A stretch of DNA of 38,498 bases from Occallatibacter sp. (GCA_031296165.1 JARLGF010000066.1:1-38498); one strand, 5' to 3'; positions 16,390-25,476 are shown, counted from the first letter of the stretch. Notes: generated from the sequence alone by a model not told the origin. Translations and numbers: made by a program.

Positions 16390-17346
16390 TTACGCTGCGG
16401 CCAGTTCCTTCAATCTCTGCCTGATATTTTCGATCGAGATGAGCGCGGCGCCAAGCCCAATCAATCCACAAGTAGCGGCGACAAAGAAAAGCTGGCGCCC
16501 GGTCGATCGATTTACGGCGAATACCTGCCAGGCGAAGATTCCGACCACCAGACCTGGTCCAATGGCGTGATAGAGGAAAGTGATTACGACGGCCAGCAGG
16601 TCAAAAGGAATCTCGGGAAGAGCCGGGTCTCCCAGCGCCACAAATACATCCCTTTCAAGCACATACAGGCTTCCAACCGATATGGACCGCTCGGCCCATA
16701 CCGTTCTTAACGTCACATTGAGGTTGGAGGCTGCCGGCAACTCCGTGCGGTTGAACAACACACGCTTGAAGCGAAAGTGATAAATGAGAACCGGCGTGAG
16801 CGTGATAAACATCATCACCAGCACGAAAATCAGCCGGGCAAAGGCATCGAGAGCTCCAGGCTCCGCCGCCAACTCGGCGAGTTTGCCGAAATTGACCGTC
16901 GCCACAGCGCCAGCCATCTTGATGACCAGATCCCCCTGGGGGAGGCCTCGCACAACGAGAAAAACAAGGAAGAAAGCAAGAGCCGCGAACGCCCACTTCT
17001 GTATTAGGAACGAGGGCAGGCTGGCATCCATCGCCTCAGCCTGCTCTTGGAGTTTTTTCCAATCAGCCTGCTGGTGCAGGTTTTTCCAGCCGTCTTCGGC
17101 GGGGTCAGGCTCATCAATTGCCAGGCGCCGTTGATAGGCGCGCTCAAGCGCCTTGAGCACCCTCTTTATGTGACTCGACACAAGGATGCGCACGCCCAAG
17201 GTCAACACCGGAACCCGGATCAATCCGAGCCAGCCGGTGGGAACCCAGACGAGCCATGGAAATCTGTCGACCCGTTGCAGAACAAGAAAGTATGCCTGCA
17301 ACAGCGAAAGGTGACGATCCGTAAGGCTGTTCGCTTTCGGAACCAT
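16390..17346 (-). CDS. Uncharacterised multi-pass membrane protein
   Basis: A protein of about 318 aa, not recognised as a named family. From the chosen start it has an N-terminal hydrophobic segment near residues 15-55 (LLQAYFLVLQRVDRFPWLVWVPTGWLGLIRVPVLTLGVRILV). A charged cytoplasmic-like stretch rich in Lys, Glu and Gln follows (70-115). Four strong spans then appear: WAFAALAFFLVFLVV, FARLIFVLVMMFITLTPVLIY, FDLLAVVITFLYHAIGPGLVVGIFAWQVFAV and LFFVAATCGLIGLGAALISI. The start is uncertain: ATG at 17346 follows a G-rich GGGGGCGG, while an ATG at 17385 and a TTG at 17394 would lengthen it. It ends 57 bases from the tRNA and is convergent with it. Confidence 0.7.
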   Translation of the reverse strand: MVPKANSLTDRHLSLLQAYFLVLQRVDRFPWLVWVPTGWLGLIRVPVLTLGVRILVSSHIKRVLKALERAYQRRLAIDEPDPAEDGWKNLHQQADWKKLQEQAEAMDASLPSFLIQKWAFAALAFFLVFLVVRGLPQGDLVIKMAGAVATVNFGKLAELAAEPGALDAFARLIFVLVMMFITLTPVLIYHFRFKRVLFNRTELPAASNLNVTLRTVWAERSISVGSLYVLERDVFVALGDPALPEIPFDLLAVVITFLYHAIGPGLVVGIFAWQVFAVNRSTGRQLFFVAATCGLIGLGAALISIENIRQRLKELAAA

Positions 17347-17571
17347 GCCGCCCCCAATTGGAAGTATGCTATTTCGTCTTCGCATCAGGGGCAAGGGCGA
17401 TACGGTCCGATCATTACTAATTCTTCCCCATTCCCAGAGACAAGGTCTACAGAGGACGCATTGGACGAGCCTTTTTTGGGGCCGGGTGACTATTTTTGCC
17501 GCATTTTGTAACGATTTGCCGGCTTTGGGTCTTTAGTCCATTGAATGCACAAGCGGAGGACGCTTCACCCC

Positions 17572-18927
17572 ATGAACTTCAGACCCTATCGAGCCCTATG
17601 CCTGGCTCTTCTGTTTTGTACGGGCACTGTGGCATCCGTTGCGCAGGAACCTCTGACGCTGTGGCTGGCCATTGAACAGGCGCTCGGACACAGTCCGGAT
17701 GCGGCGGTGGCCCGTGCCGACGGCCAGGAAGCCAAGGCAGCGGCCTCAATGGCGCGCACCCAGCTTCTGCCGCAACTCGGCTTTACCGAAGACATCACGC
17801 GCGGAGACGATCCGGTCTACGCCTTCGGCTCCCGGTTGAGACAGCGCCAGTTTACGCAAGCCGATTTTGCCTTGAACGCGTTGAACCGTCCCCAGCCACT
17901 CGGGAACTTCTCCACGCGCTTTTCCGGCTCCTGGGTGGCGTTCGACTCGTTCAAGACGCAAAAGCAGATTCATCGCGCCGATCTCTTTAAACAAAGCGCC
18001 TCCTCCTCCGCCAGGGCGGTGGACCAGCAGATTGTGCTGCACGTTGTCGCGGCGTACCAGCAAGTGCTCTACGCGCAGCGGGAGATCGATGTCGCGCAGC
18101 ATGAGCAGGAGACGGCGGCGGCGCTGCTGGCTTCAGTCGAGGAGCACGTCAAGGCCGGACTTGCGGTGGAGTCGGACCGCATGTCGGCGCAGGTGAACGT
18201 GGCGGCCCGCAAGGAGGAACTGATTGCGGCCCAGGGAGACCTGGAACTGGCCTGGGCCCAGTTGAGCGAAGCGATGGGAGAGCCGGAGCTGAAGGCAAGC
18301 GGCCTGAAACCCATTGAGCCGCACACGTTTCCGCAGCAGGTGCTGGAAGAGGAGATTGCGACGGCGGCAAAGACGCGTCCGGATCTGATGGCGCTGGGGC
18401 AGGCGCAGTCGGCGCAGGCCTCTGCGTTGGGAGCGGCAAAATCGGACTTTGGTCCGCGCGTAAGCGCCTACGGAAACTGGGAAGAAGACCGCAGATCGCC
18501 GGGCAGTTCGGGAGGCAACAACTGGCTGGCCGGCGTCCAGATCAGCGTTGACATTCTGCCCATTGGCAAGCGCAGCCAGCTTGCGCGGGAGAGCGCCGCA
18601 AAACAGAAGATCGACGCGCAACTGGCTGCCAGCCGGCAGCACATACGGCTGGAAGTGAGCCAGGCGCACATTCACCGCAAGACTGCGGCTCTATCTGTCG
18701 AGACGGCACAGGCCGCGCTGGAGCAATCGGCCGAGAGCCTGCGCATTCTGAAGAATCGTTACGGCGCGGGGCTTGCCACGATCACCGACCTGCTGCGTGC
18801 CGAGGATGCCGAGCGGCAGAGCCAGACCAGTTACTGGCGTGCCGTTTACGGCAATGCCATGGCCTACACCGAACTGCTATACGCGACAGGGACGCTGACT
18901 CCCGATGCGGCGGAGGAATTGCAATGA
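17572..18927 (+). CDS. TolC-family outer membrane efflux protein
   Basis: The outer-membrane channel of a tripartite efflux pump. The 451-aa protein has a signal peptide (MNFRPYRALCLALLFCTGTVASVAQ) and the two repeated OEP domains of alternating coiled-coil helices and strands. The N-terminal signature is LTLWLAIEQALGHSPDAAVARADGQEAKAAASMARTQLLPQ and the C-terminal one ESLRILKNRYGAGLATITDLLRAEDAERQSQTSYWRAVYGNAMAYTELLYATGTL. The ATG at 17572 is favoured because AGCGGAGGA (17552-17560) precedes it; an upstream ATG at 17545 would put charged residues ahead of the signal peptide. Its stop overlaps the adaptor start (ATGA). Confidence 0.92.
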   Translation: MNFRPYRALCLALLFCTGTVASVAQEPLTLWLAIEQALGHSPDAAVARADGQEAKAAASMARTQLLPQLGFTEDITRGDDPVYAFGSRLRQRQFTQADFALNALNRPQPLGNFSTRFSGSWVAFDSFKTQKQIHRADLFKQSASSSARAVDQQIVLHVVAAYQQVLYAQREIDVAQHEQETAAALLASVEEHVKAGLAVESDRMSAQVNVAARKEELIAAQGDLELAWAQLSEAMGEPELKASGLKPIEPHTFPQQVLEEEIATAAKTRPDLMALGQAQSAQASALGAAKSDFGPRVSAYGNWEEDRRSPGSSGGNNWLAGVQISVDILPIGKRSQLARESAAKQKIDAQLAASRQHIRLEVSQAHIHRKTAALSVETAQAALEQSAESLRILKNRYGAGLATITDLLRAEDAERQSQTSYWRAVYGNAMAYTELLYATGTLTPDAAEELQ

Positions 18928-20036
18928 AGATTGTTACAGGGGCAGGTTTGCTTGCCGTTTCCGCAGTCATGATCGCCGGCTGCCATGGCGGCGAATCCAC
19001 CGCACCAACTGTTGTTCAAACCATGCAGGCACGGGTGGTTGAGAGCCGGCAGCAACAGGCGCCGCTCAACCTGCGTTCCACGGGAACCATTCATGCAAAG
19101 GAAACGGCGATTGTATCGGCGCAGGTGATGGGACGCATCCAGCAGGTTCTGGTGCGCGAGGGGGACAGCGTGCGGGCCGGGCAAACCCTGGCGGTGCTGG
19201 ACGATGCGGGATTGCGCGCTTCTGCCGATCAGGCACAGGCCGCTGTAAAGGCCGCGCAAGGCGAACAGGCCGCCGCGCAAACCGATGCCAGGCTTGCGGC
19301 CAGCACACTGCAACGCTACCGGCAACTTGAGGCCGAAAAGAGCGTGAGCCCACAGGAGATGGATGAGGTTGCGCGGCGTGCCGAGGCTTCGTCTGCAAGG
19401 CTGGATGCGGTGCGCGCGCAAGCCGATGCTGCGAAGGCTCAGGAACGCGGCGCGCACACCATGCTGGGTTATACGCGGCTCGCCGCTCCCTTTTCCGGAG
19501 TAGTGACGGCGCGGACGGCCGATCCGGGCACGATGGCCATGCCGGGCGTGCCTTTGCTTCAGGTGGATCGCGCCGGAGCCCTCGAACTCCAGGCCACGGT
19601 GGATGAATCGGCTATCGGCGCGATTCACAAGGGGATGAAGACCCAGGTCGCGATCGATGGCGCAGGCTCCGCAAGTTTTACCGGCACAGTGGCAGAGATC
19701 GATGCTGCCGCCGACCCGGCCAGCCACAGCTTTCTGGTCAAGATCGCCCTGCCTTCATCGAGCCAGTTACGAGCCGGCATGTATGGGACGGCGGAGTTTG
19801 CCAACGGCGTTCGCCAAGCGATTCTCATTCCCCGCTCTGCAGTTGTTTTCCGCGGCTCGCTGGCCTGTGTGTACGTTCTCGACAGCCGGGGAATTGCGCA
19901 GCTTCGTTATCTGACCCTTGGCGCGGGGCAAGGCGATCAAGTTGAGGTTCTTTCGGGTATCTCCGCTGGTGAAAAGCTCGTGGATGCTCCCTCGGACCGC
20001 GATCTTGCCGGCAAGCGCATCGAGGTCCAGCCATGA
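18924..20036 (+). CDS. RND efflux periplasmic adaptor (membrane fusion protein, lipoprotein)
   Basis: A 370-aa HlyD/AcrA-type adaptor that links the RND permease to the TolC channel. The N terminus is a lipoprotein signal with a lipobox MIAGC (Cys20). The barrel-sandwich hybrid starts at GTIHAKETAIVSAQVMGRIQQVLVREGDSVRAGQTLAVLDD, followed by an alpha-helical hairpin rich in Ala and Gln (about 95-170). The second lipoyl half is YTRLAAPFSGVVTARTADPGTMAMPGVPLLQV. A beta-barrel domain and the membrane-proximal domain (QAILIPRSAVVFRGSLACVYVLD) close it. ATGA overlaps join it to both neighbours, showing translational coupling. Confidence 0.93.
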   Translation: MKIVTGAGLLAVSAVMIAGCHGGESTAPTVVQTMQARVVESRQQQAPLNLRSTGTIHAKETAIVSAQVMGRIQQVLVREGDSVRAGQTLAVLDDAGLRASADQAQAAVKAAQGEQAAAQTDARLAASTLQRYRQLEAEKSVSPQEMDEVARRAEASSARLDAVRAQADAAKAQERGAHTMLGYTRLAAPFSGVVTARTADPGTMAMPGVPLLQVDRAGALELQATVDESAIGAIHKGMKTQVAIDGAGSASFTGTVAEIDAAADPASHSFLVKIALPSSSQLRAGMYGTAEFANGVRQAILIPRSAVVFRGSLACVYVLDSRGIAQLRYLTLGAGQGDQVEVLSGISAGEKLVDAPSDRDLAGKRIEVQP

Positions 20037-23000
20037 AGCAAGATCTTGGAATTGCCGGGCGACTGGCACACGCCTTTCTCAACTCCAGGCTGACGCCGCT
20101 GTTTATTGCGGCATCGTTGGTTCTGGGCGTCTTCGCGGTCGCCATCATTCCCCGCGAGGAAGAGCCGCAGATTCTTGTTCCCATGCTGGACATCACCACC
20201 GCCATGCCGGGCGCATCGCCGGCCGAGGTGGAAGAGCGCGTGACCCTGCCCATCGAGAGCCTGGTCCATCAGATCTCCGGAGTCGAGTATGTGTATTCGA
20301 CGTCGGCGCCGGGACAAAGCCTGGTGATTGTGCGCTTTCTGGTGGGCACGCCGCAGGAAGATGCGCTGATCAAGGTCTACAGCAAACTCTATTCGAACTT
20401 CGATCACATGCCGCCGGGAGTTTCGCAGCCTCTGATCAAGGCCCGTTCCATCGACGATGTGCCGATCCTGTCCATGACGCTTTGGGGCGAGCATTACAAC
20501 GGCTATCAATTGCGCGCCATCGCCGATGAAATGCGACACAACATTGCGCAGATTCCCGATGTGTCGGAGACGGCGATCATCGGCGGCCTTCCGCGCACCA
20601 TGCGGGTGATACTCAGCACGGAAAAGCTGAACGCCTACGGTCTTTCGCCCATGGCCATCGTGGGCCATTTGCAAGCCGCAAACGCCAGCGTGCAGGCCGG
20701 AAATTTCTCTGAGAACAACCAGGAGGTCCGCGTCGACGCCGGCAACCTCTTTGCCAGCCGCGAGGATTTGGAAGCAGTTGTAGTAGGCGTGGTGCACGGG
20801 CATCCTGTGTACCTGCGCGACGTGGCCGGCAAGATTGTGGACGGCGCTGCAGACCCAGCCGACTACGTCGCCTTTGGCACCGCAAACGCAAGCGCGCAGG
20901 CGGGCCGCCAGTATCCGGCGGTTACCATTACCGTGGCCAAGCGCAAGGGAACCAACGCCACCGACATCGCCAATGCCGCGCTCAAACGCGTACATGAGAT
21001 GCAGGGCGTCGCCATACCCAACGATGTGACCGTGACCACCACGCGGAATTACGGAGAGACGGCAAAAAATAAATCGGACGAACTGCTGGAACACCTGCTG
21101 CTCGCCACGCTGTCCGTAACTCTGCTGGTTGCGCTGTTCCTGGGCTGGCGCGAGTCGGGTGTTGTGCTGCTGGCGATTCCAGTCACGCTGGCTCTCACCA
21201 TGTCGGTCTTCTATTTTCTGGGCTACACCATCAATCGCGTCACGCTCTTTGCGTTGATCTTCTCCATCGGCATTCTTGTGGACGACGCCATTGTCGTGGT
21301 CGAAAACATGGTGCGCCACTTCCGGCTACCGGAGAGTCATGGCCGGCCGATGAGCGAAGTGGCGGTGGAAGCAGTTGCAGAGGTGGGCAACCCCACGATT
21401 CTCGCCACGTTTGCCGTGATTGCGGCGGTGCTGCCGATGGCTTTTGTTCGCGGCCTCATGGGACCGTACATGCGGCCCATTCCCGTGGGCGCTTCGGCGG
21501 CCATGCTGTTCTCGCTGCTGGTTGCATTTGTGGTTTCGCCCTGGGCGGCCCTCCGCCTGGTCGGCAGGCATCTTGAAGAAACAAAAATACCGGAGCCGGA
21601 GACCGAGAACTGGCGGACCAGCCTCTATCGGCGCATCATGACGCCGCTGATCCAGTCCTCGCGCAATCGCGTGCTGTTCTTCATCGGAGTGGCTGTTCTG
21701 CTGCTGGTCTCAGTGGCGCTGGTGCCGCTGGGTCTGGTGCGCGTGAAGATGCTGCCCTTCGACAACAAGAGCGAGTTGCAGGTGGTCATCAACATGCCCG
21801 ACGGCACGCCTCTGGAACAAACGGCGCGCGTTGCCCAGGCGCTCGGTGACGAACTCGGGCGGCAGCCGGATGTGCTGAACTATCAGACCTACACGGGAAC
21901 GTCCGGGCCCTATAACTTCAATGGGCTGGTGCGCCACTACTACATGCGCCGCCAGCCGAACCAGGCCGACATCCAGGTGAACCTGCTGCCGGCAAAGGAG
22001 CGCAGCGTGCAGAGCCATGCGATCGCCAAGCGGCTTCGTCCGCTGCTTGACGCAATCGGCAACCAGTATGGCGCGCGCATTCAGGTCAGCGAGGTGCCGC
22101 CGGGACCGCCTGTTGTGCAGACTCTCGTGGCGGAGGTCTACGGTCCCGATCTGGCCGGTCAGACGCAGGTTGCGCAGCAGATCAAGTCCATTTTTCAGCA
22201 CACCGCCGGCGTTGTGGATACCGATTGGTACGTCGAAGATCCGCAACCCAGGCTGGCGATGCGCGTGGATGAGGTCAAGGCCGCCCAGCATGGCATCGCG
22301 GTCACCGATGTGACCCATGCCCTGGCACTGGCACTCTCAGGAGCAGAGGCAGGCCTGATACACGATCAGGCGTCGCGCGAGCCGGTTCCGGCGATTGTCG
22401 AGCTTGACCGCGCGGATCGCTCCTCCGAGCAGAGTCTGGAAAATATCCGTCTGCCCGGAGCCGACGGCTCCATGGTCTCGCTGCGGGAGCTGCTGATCGT
22501 CGAACACAAGACCATCGAGCCCAGCATCTATCACAAGAATCTGCGCCGCGTTGTGTATGTCACAGGCGACGTGGCTGGAGCGGAGGAAAGCCCGGTCTAC
22601 GCCATCCTCAAGATGAACAAGGCGCTCGACCATCTCACCCTTCCGGCCGGATACACACTGGCCCGCTATAACGCGTCGATGCCGGACTCGACCGACCACT
22701 ACTCGATGAAGTGGGACGGCGAGTGGCAAATCACGATCGAGGTCTTTCGCGACATGGGCCTGGCCTTCGCTGCCGTGCTGGTTCTGATGTACGTACTCGT
22801 GGTGGGATGGTTCCGGTCCTTCATTGTGCCGCTTATCATCATGGCTCCCATTCCGCTGACGCTGGTGGGCATCATGCCTGCACATGCGATGCTGGGCGCA
22901 TTTTTCACGGCTACTTCGATGATCGGCTTCATTGCCGGAGCCGGCATCATTGTGCGCAACTCGATTATTCTTGTGGACTTCATCGAACTCAGGATTCGGC

Positions 23001-23269
23001 AGGGAATGCCGCTGGCGGAGGCGGTTATCGATGCCGGCGCAACTCGATTCCGTCCCATGCTGCTGACTGCGGCGGCGGTGGTTGTGGGCGCCAGCGTTAT
23101 TCTCACCGACCCCATCTTTCAAGGGCTTGCCTTGTCGCTGATTGCCGGAGCCGTGGCATCCACTTTCCTCTCGTGGCCGACCATTCCCGTGCTTTACTAC
23201 ATGGTTCATTCCCGGCGTCACGCCGGGGCAGCAACTCAACCCGAAACCGATCAAGGAGCTTCCCAATGA
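20033..23269 (+). CDS. RND efflux permease (AcrB/HAE-like)
   Basis: A 1078-aa inner-membrane proton-driven exporter. It shows the two-fold RND layout: TM1 near 20-40, a large porter domain, the TM2-6 block around 350-520, then TM7 near 555, the second porter domain and TM8-12 at about 900-1065. TM4 has the proton-relay pair Asp417-Asp418 in IGILVDDAIVVVENMVRH, which resembles the HAE (drug) class more than the metal-exporting HME class. The early motif IIPREEEPQILVPMLDITTAMPGASPAEVEERVTLPIE is typical of a branch distinct from AcrB itself. The substrate cannot be deduced. It overlaps the adaptor upstream and the DUF2892 gene downstream by ATGA. Confidence 0.93.
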   Translation: MKQDLGIAGRLAHAFLNSRLTPLFIAASLVLGVFAVAIIPREEEPQILVPMLDITTAMPGASPAEVEERVTLPIESLVHQISGVEYVYSTSAPGQSLVIVRFLVGTPQEDALIKVYSKLYSNFDHMPPGVSQPLIKARSIDDVPILSMTLWGEHYNGYQLRAIADEMRHNIAQIPDVSETAIIGGLPRTMRVILSTEKLNAYGLSPMAIVGHLQAANASVQAGNFSENNQEVRVDAGNLFASREDLEAVVVGVVHGHPVYLRDVAGKIVDGAADPADYVAFGTANASAQAGRQYPAVTITVAKRKGTNATDIANAALKRVHEMQGVAIPNDVTVTTTRNYGETAKNKSDELLEHLLLATLSVTLLVALFLGWRESGVVLLAIPVTLALTMSVFYFLGYTINRVTLFALIFSIGILVDDAIVVVENMVRHFRLPESHGRPMSEVAVEAVAEVGNPTILATFAVIAAVLPMAFVRGLMGPYMRPIPVGASAAMLFSLLVAFVVSPWAALRLVGRHLEETKIPEPETENWRTSLYRRIMTPLIQSSRNRVLFFIGVAVLLLVSVALVPLGLVRVKMLPFDNKSELQVVINMPDGTPLEQTARVAQALGDELGRQPDVLNYQTYTGTSGPYNFNGLVRHYYMRRQPNQADIQVNLLPAKERSVQSHAIAKRLRPLLDAIGNQYGARIQVSEVPPGPPVVQTLVAEVYGPDLAGQTQVAQQIKSIFQHTAGVVDTDWYVEDPQPRLAMRVDEVKAAQHGIAVTDVTHALALALSGAEAGLIHDQASREPVPAIVELDRADRSSEQSLENIRLPGADGSMVSLRELLIVEHKTIEPSIYHKNLRRVVYVTGDVAGAEESPVYAILKMNKALDHLTLPAGYTLARYNASMPDSTDHYSMKWDGEWQITIEVFRDMGLAFAAVLVLMYVLVVGWFRSFIVPLIIMAPIPLTLVGIMPAHAMLGAFFTATSMIGFIAGAGIIVRNSIILVDFIELRIRQGMPLAEAVIDAGATRFRPMLLTAAAVVVGASVILTDPIFQGLALSLIAGAVASTFLSWPTIPVLYYMVHSRRHAGAATQPETDQGASQ

Positions 23270-23475
23270 CAGTTGAACGCGGTGTGCGCCTGATGGCAGG
23301 CGCGATGGTGCTTTTATCGCTCGTGCTTGCACATTACCTTTCGCTCTATTGGCTGTGGCTGACGGCATTCGTCGGACTCAACCTGCTGCAATCGGCCTTT
23401 ACCAACTGGTGTCCCGCCATGTCCATCTTTCGCGCCATGGGAATGAAAGATGCAGGTTGCTGTGGAGGCAGGTAA
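23266..23475 (+). CDS. DUF2892 (YgaP-like) small membrane protein
   Basis: A 69-aa protein with two closely spaced transmembrane helices (GVRLMAGAMVLLSLVLAHYL and YWLWLTAFVGLNLLQSAF) and the inner-membrane YgaP-like ending NWCPAMSIFRAMGMKDAGCC. DUF2892 proteins start with a short VERGVRLMAG-type segment, as here. Cys residues near the C terminus (a Cys in NWCP and a CC pair) could bind metal or sulfur ligands. AAGGAGC (23253-23259) is its Shine-Dalgarno, inside the end of the RND gene, with which it overlaps by four bases. Placement suggests an accessory of the pump; function is unknown. Confidence 0.88.
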   Translation: MTVERGVRLMAGAMVLLSLVLAHYLSLYWLWLTAFVGLNLLQSAFTNWCPAMSIFRAMGMKDAGCCGGR

Positions 23476-23482
23476 AGATTCC

Positions 23483-24067
23483 ATGCACGGCAAGCGATTT
23501 GCCGCATCTGAAGCGCACCGGCTCGACGATCCCGCACGCCAGCTCTGGCTTCCTCCCGCAGAGGTGATTGCTGCGCTATGCCTGCGTGCCGGGGATACGA
23601 TAGCGGACGTGGGCGCAGGCACGGGTTACTTCTCGCTGCCACTGGCCCAGGCCGCCGGCCCGGAAGGCAAAGTCTACGCCGTGGATGCGCAGGAAGAAAT
23701 GCTTTTACTCCTGCGGCAGAAGTTGGATCAGGCTGCGTGCATCAATGTGGAACCGATCCGCGCGGAAGCCGACCAGACGGGTTTGCCGGCAACCAGTTGC
23801 GCCCTGTTCTTTCTTGCAAATCTATGGCATGAGATCGAAGATCGAGCTGCTGTCCTCAAGGAAGCGCGCCGGGTTCTGAAGATGGGCGGGAGAATTGCCA
23901 TCCTGGACTGGAGGCCGGATGTTGAGCCTGAGCCAGGCCCTCCCCTCGCCCATCGGGTCGATCCATTGCAGGCTGCCGCAGACCTGCGCTCCACGGGCTT
24001 TGTGCAGGTTACCGTCGCCGTCTCCTGCCGCTACTCGTGGCTCGTTCAGGGAGACATGCAGCCATGA
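23483..24067 (+). CDS. Class I SAM-dependent methyltransferase
   Basis: A 194-aa methyltransferase of the UbiE/type-11 kind. Motif I is IADVGAGTGYFSLPLAQA, motif II VYAVDAQEEML, and the motif IV region is LFFLANLWHEIEDRAAVLKEARRVLKMGGRIAILDW. The N terminus HGKRFAASEAHRLDDPARQLWLPPAEVI is typical of a bacterial group that often sits beside metal or efflux genes. The ATG at 23483 matches that N terminus and follows GGAGGCAGGTAAAG. An ATG at 23450 would overlap the DUF2892 gene. It begins 7 bases after that gene and overlaps the next by ATGA, so it belongs to the pump operon. The methyl acceptor is unknown. Confidence 0.88.
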   Translation: MHGKRFAASEAHRLDDPARQLWLPPAEVIAALCLRAGDTIADVGAGTGYFSLPLAQAAGPEGKVYAVDAQEEMLLLLRQKLDQAACINVEPIRAEADQTGLPATSCALFFLANLWHEIEDRAAVLKEARRVLKMGGRIAILDWRPDVEPEPGPPLAHRVDPLQAAADLRSTGFVQVTVAVSCRYSWLVQGDMQP

Positions 24068-24336
24068 CGATGCAAAAATGCGCCACGTCATCCGGGACAG
24101 CCCACCGCAACCACAGCGAGTACCTCAAGGATGAGGTCTATCGCCAGATGTTCCGCCTGGAGGCGCATCGCCCCGGAGCCGACAGGGATCTTGCGGTAGC
24201 CTTGCTGCGCGCATGGATCGACCTGAGCCCGGTCTCGATGGGCAGCAGTGAGAGGCAGTGGCTGGAAAAGATAAGCCCCATCTGCCTGGTCATGATCGAG
24301 GCTGCGCCGCCAGCGGTCGATACAGGGCGGCAGTAA
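24064..24336 (+). CDS. 90-aa hypothetical protein at the end of the efflux operon
   Basis: A short soluble protein with no recognised domain. It is mostly helical, with a His/Ser-rich start (MTMQKCATSSGTAHRNHSEYLKDEVYRQMFRLEAHRPGAD), a core LAVALLRAWIDLSPVSMGSSERQWLEKISPICLVMIEAAP and two Cys. The ATGA overlap with the methyltransferase gene implies translational coupling and supports coding. It is followed by 117 bases and then the ECF sigma factor. It may be an accessory of the methyltransferase; this is inference. Confidence 0.6.
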   Translation: MTMQKCATSSGTAHRNHSEYLKDEVYRQMFRLEAHRPGADRDLAVALLRAWIDLSPVSMGSSERQWLEKISPICLVMIEAAPPAVDTGRQ

Positions 24337-24453
24337 CCAGGCAGTTGCTTGCATAGCAAGAAGGAAAGCTGCGTATGCAGCCGCTCTCGATTGGCATGGT
24401 TGCCGTACAGAGGGGGCAACTATACTGAACATGTTCCAGAGAGTCCTTCGCCG

Positions 24454-25377
24454 ATGCGACCAGAACTGATTCAAGCTATCGATCTGTTGCGCCGCAATAC
24501 TCCGGAAGCCATCGAAGAGGCGATCGGTCTGCTGCAGAACACGGTCTACTCCTTCAGCATGAAGGTCTGCGGGCATCCTGAAGATGCCGAAGATACCATG
24601 CAGGAGGTTCTCTACCGCTCTCTGGGCCACCTGGCAAAGATTCAGGACCCGCAGGCCCTGGCGGTATGGTTGTACACGGTAACCAGAAATCGCTGCTGGC
24701 GGATACGCCGCAAAAGCGCGAATGCACCCCGGCAAGAGCTCTCGCTTGACGAGTTGATGCCGGATGCCGCAGAGCTGGGCCGTCTTTTGGAGGATGCAGC
24801 CGAGGGGCCCGAGGGCAACCTGCTGCAGGCCGAACAGCACTACCTGTTGCACCAGGCCGTGCTGCGCATCCCGCCGCCGTTGCGCATGGTTCTGGTGCTC
24901 CACGACATGGAAGAGTTGACCACCGGGCAGGTGGCGCAAATTCTCGATCTTCAGCCCGGTACCGTCCGGGTTCGGCTGCATCGGGCGCGGCTGCACATGC
25001 GCAAGGAGATGAGCCGGATACTGGATGCAGGAGCTGGGCAGCCGGACAGCGCCGGGCCGAACCCTGCAAAGCCGGAGATTTCCGGCAAGAAAAGCCGGCA
25101 ACGCCCGCAGGAATGCAGCGAGTTATTTGCAAACCTGTCAGAGTATCTGGATGGCAGAGTGGAACCCCACACCTGCGACCAGATGCGCGCGCATATCGAG
25201 GCGTGTCCAGCCTGTGTGGCGTTCCTCCGCAACCTGCGCGCTGCCATCGATCGCTGCCGCTCCCTTGAGGTTCCCTGCGATCCGGCCATCGCGGCCCGCC
25301 TGCGCTCCATCCTTACCCAGGAATACATCCGGATGCTGGGCGTAGTAGTCACGGATAAATTTGCCGCGGCTTTGTAA
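24454..25377 (+). CDS. ECF-type RNA polymerase sigma factor with fused zinc-binding anti-sigma-like domain
   Basis: A 307-aa regulator. Residues about 10-95 form sigma region 2 (NTVYSFSMKVCGHPEDAEDTMQEVLYRSL, then WLYTVTRNRCWRIRRKS). Residues about 130-190 form sigma region 4 with the helix-turn-helix IPPPLRMVLVLHDMEELTTGQVAQILDLQPGTVRVRLHRARLHMRKEM. After a Pro/Lys-rich linker comes a zf-HC2/ZAS module with His247-x3-Cys251-x2-Cys254 (HIEACPACVAFL). There is no transmembrane segment, so the factor would be soluble and carry its own regulatory domain. The start at 24454 gives a sensible N terminus; the open frame extends 35 residues upstream. It lies 117 bases after the efflux operon and may control it. 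Confidence 0.85.
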   Translation: MRPELIQAIDLLRRNTPEAIEEAIGLLQNTVYSFSMKVCGHPEDAEDTMQEVLYRSLGHLAKIQDPQALAVWLYTVTRNRCWRIRRKSANAPRQELSLDELMPDAAELGRLLEDAAEGPEGNLLQAEQHYLLHQAVLRIPPPLRMVLVLHDMEELTTGQVAQILDLQPGTVRVRLHRARLHMRKEMSRILDAGAGQPDSAGPNPAKPEISGKKSRQRPQECSELFANLSEYLDGRVEPHTCDQMRAHIEACPACVAFLRNLRAAIDRCRSLEVPCDPAIAARLRSILTQEYIRMLGVVVTDKFAAAL

Positions 25378-25416
25378 TCTAGCGGCGGTTCACCTGTCTC
25401 ACTTCCCTCTCTTGCC

Positions 25417-25444
25417 TTGCAAGCTGCATCGCCGCGCGTATGCT
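25417..25444 (+). promoter_or_regulatory. Sigma-70-like promoter for the epimerase-like gene
   Basis: TTGCAA (25417-25422) and TATGCT (25439-25444) are 16 bp apart, 32 bases before the ATG at 25477. The spacing and boxes are close to housekeeping consensus. Not confirmed by mapping. Confidence 0.45.
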
Positions 25445-25476
25445 GGCTCTAAGGATTGGCGGCGAGGAGTGACGCG

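Noticed and set aside
16174-16471. Minus-strand frames across the tRNA giving GEIRTPDLTLRRRSLYPAELRAR and ARRDSNSRPNAPEAFALSS
   Set aside because: These are well-known false proteins that arise from translating the antisense of a tRNA gene.
19937-21319. 460-codon minus-strand frame opposite the adaptor and RND genes
   Set aside because: High G+C leaves long antisense frames. The product is His/Arg-rich with no domain, and the sense genes are clear.
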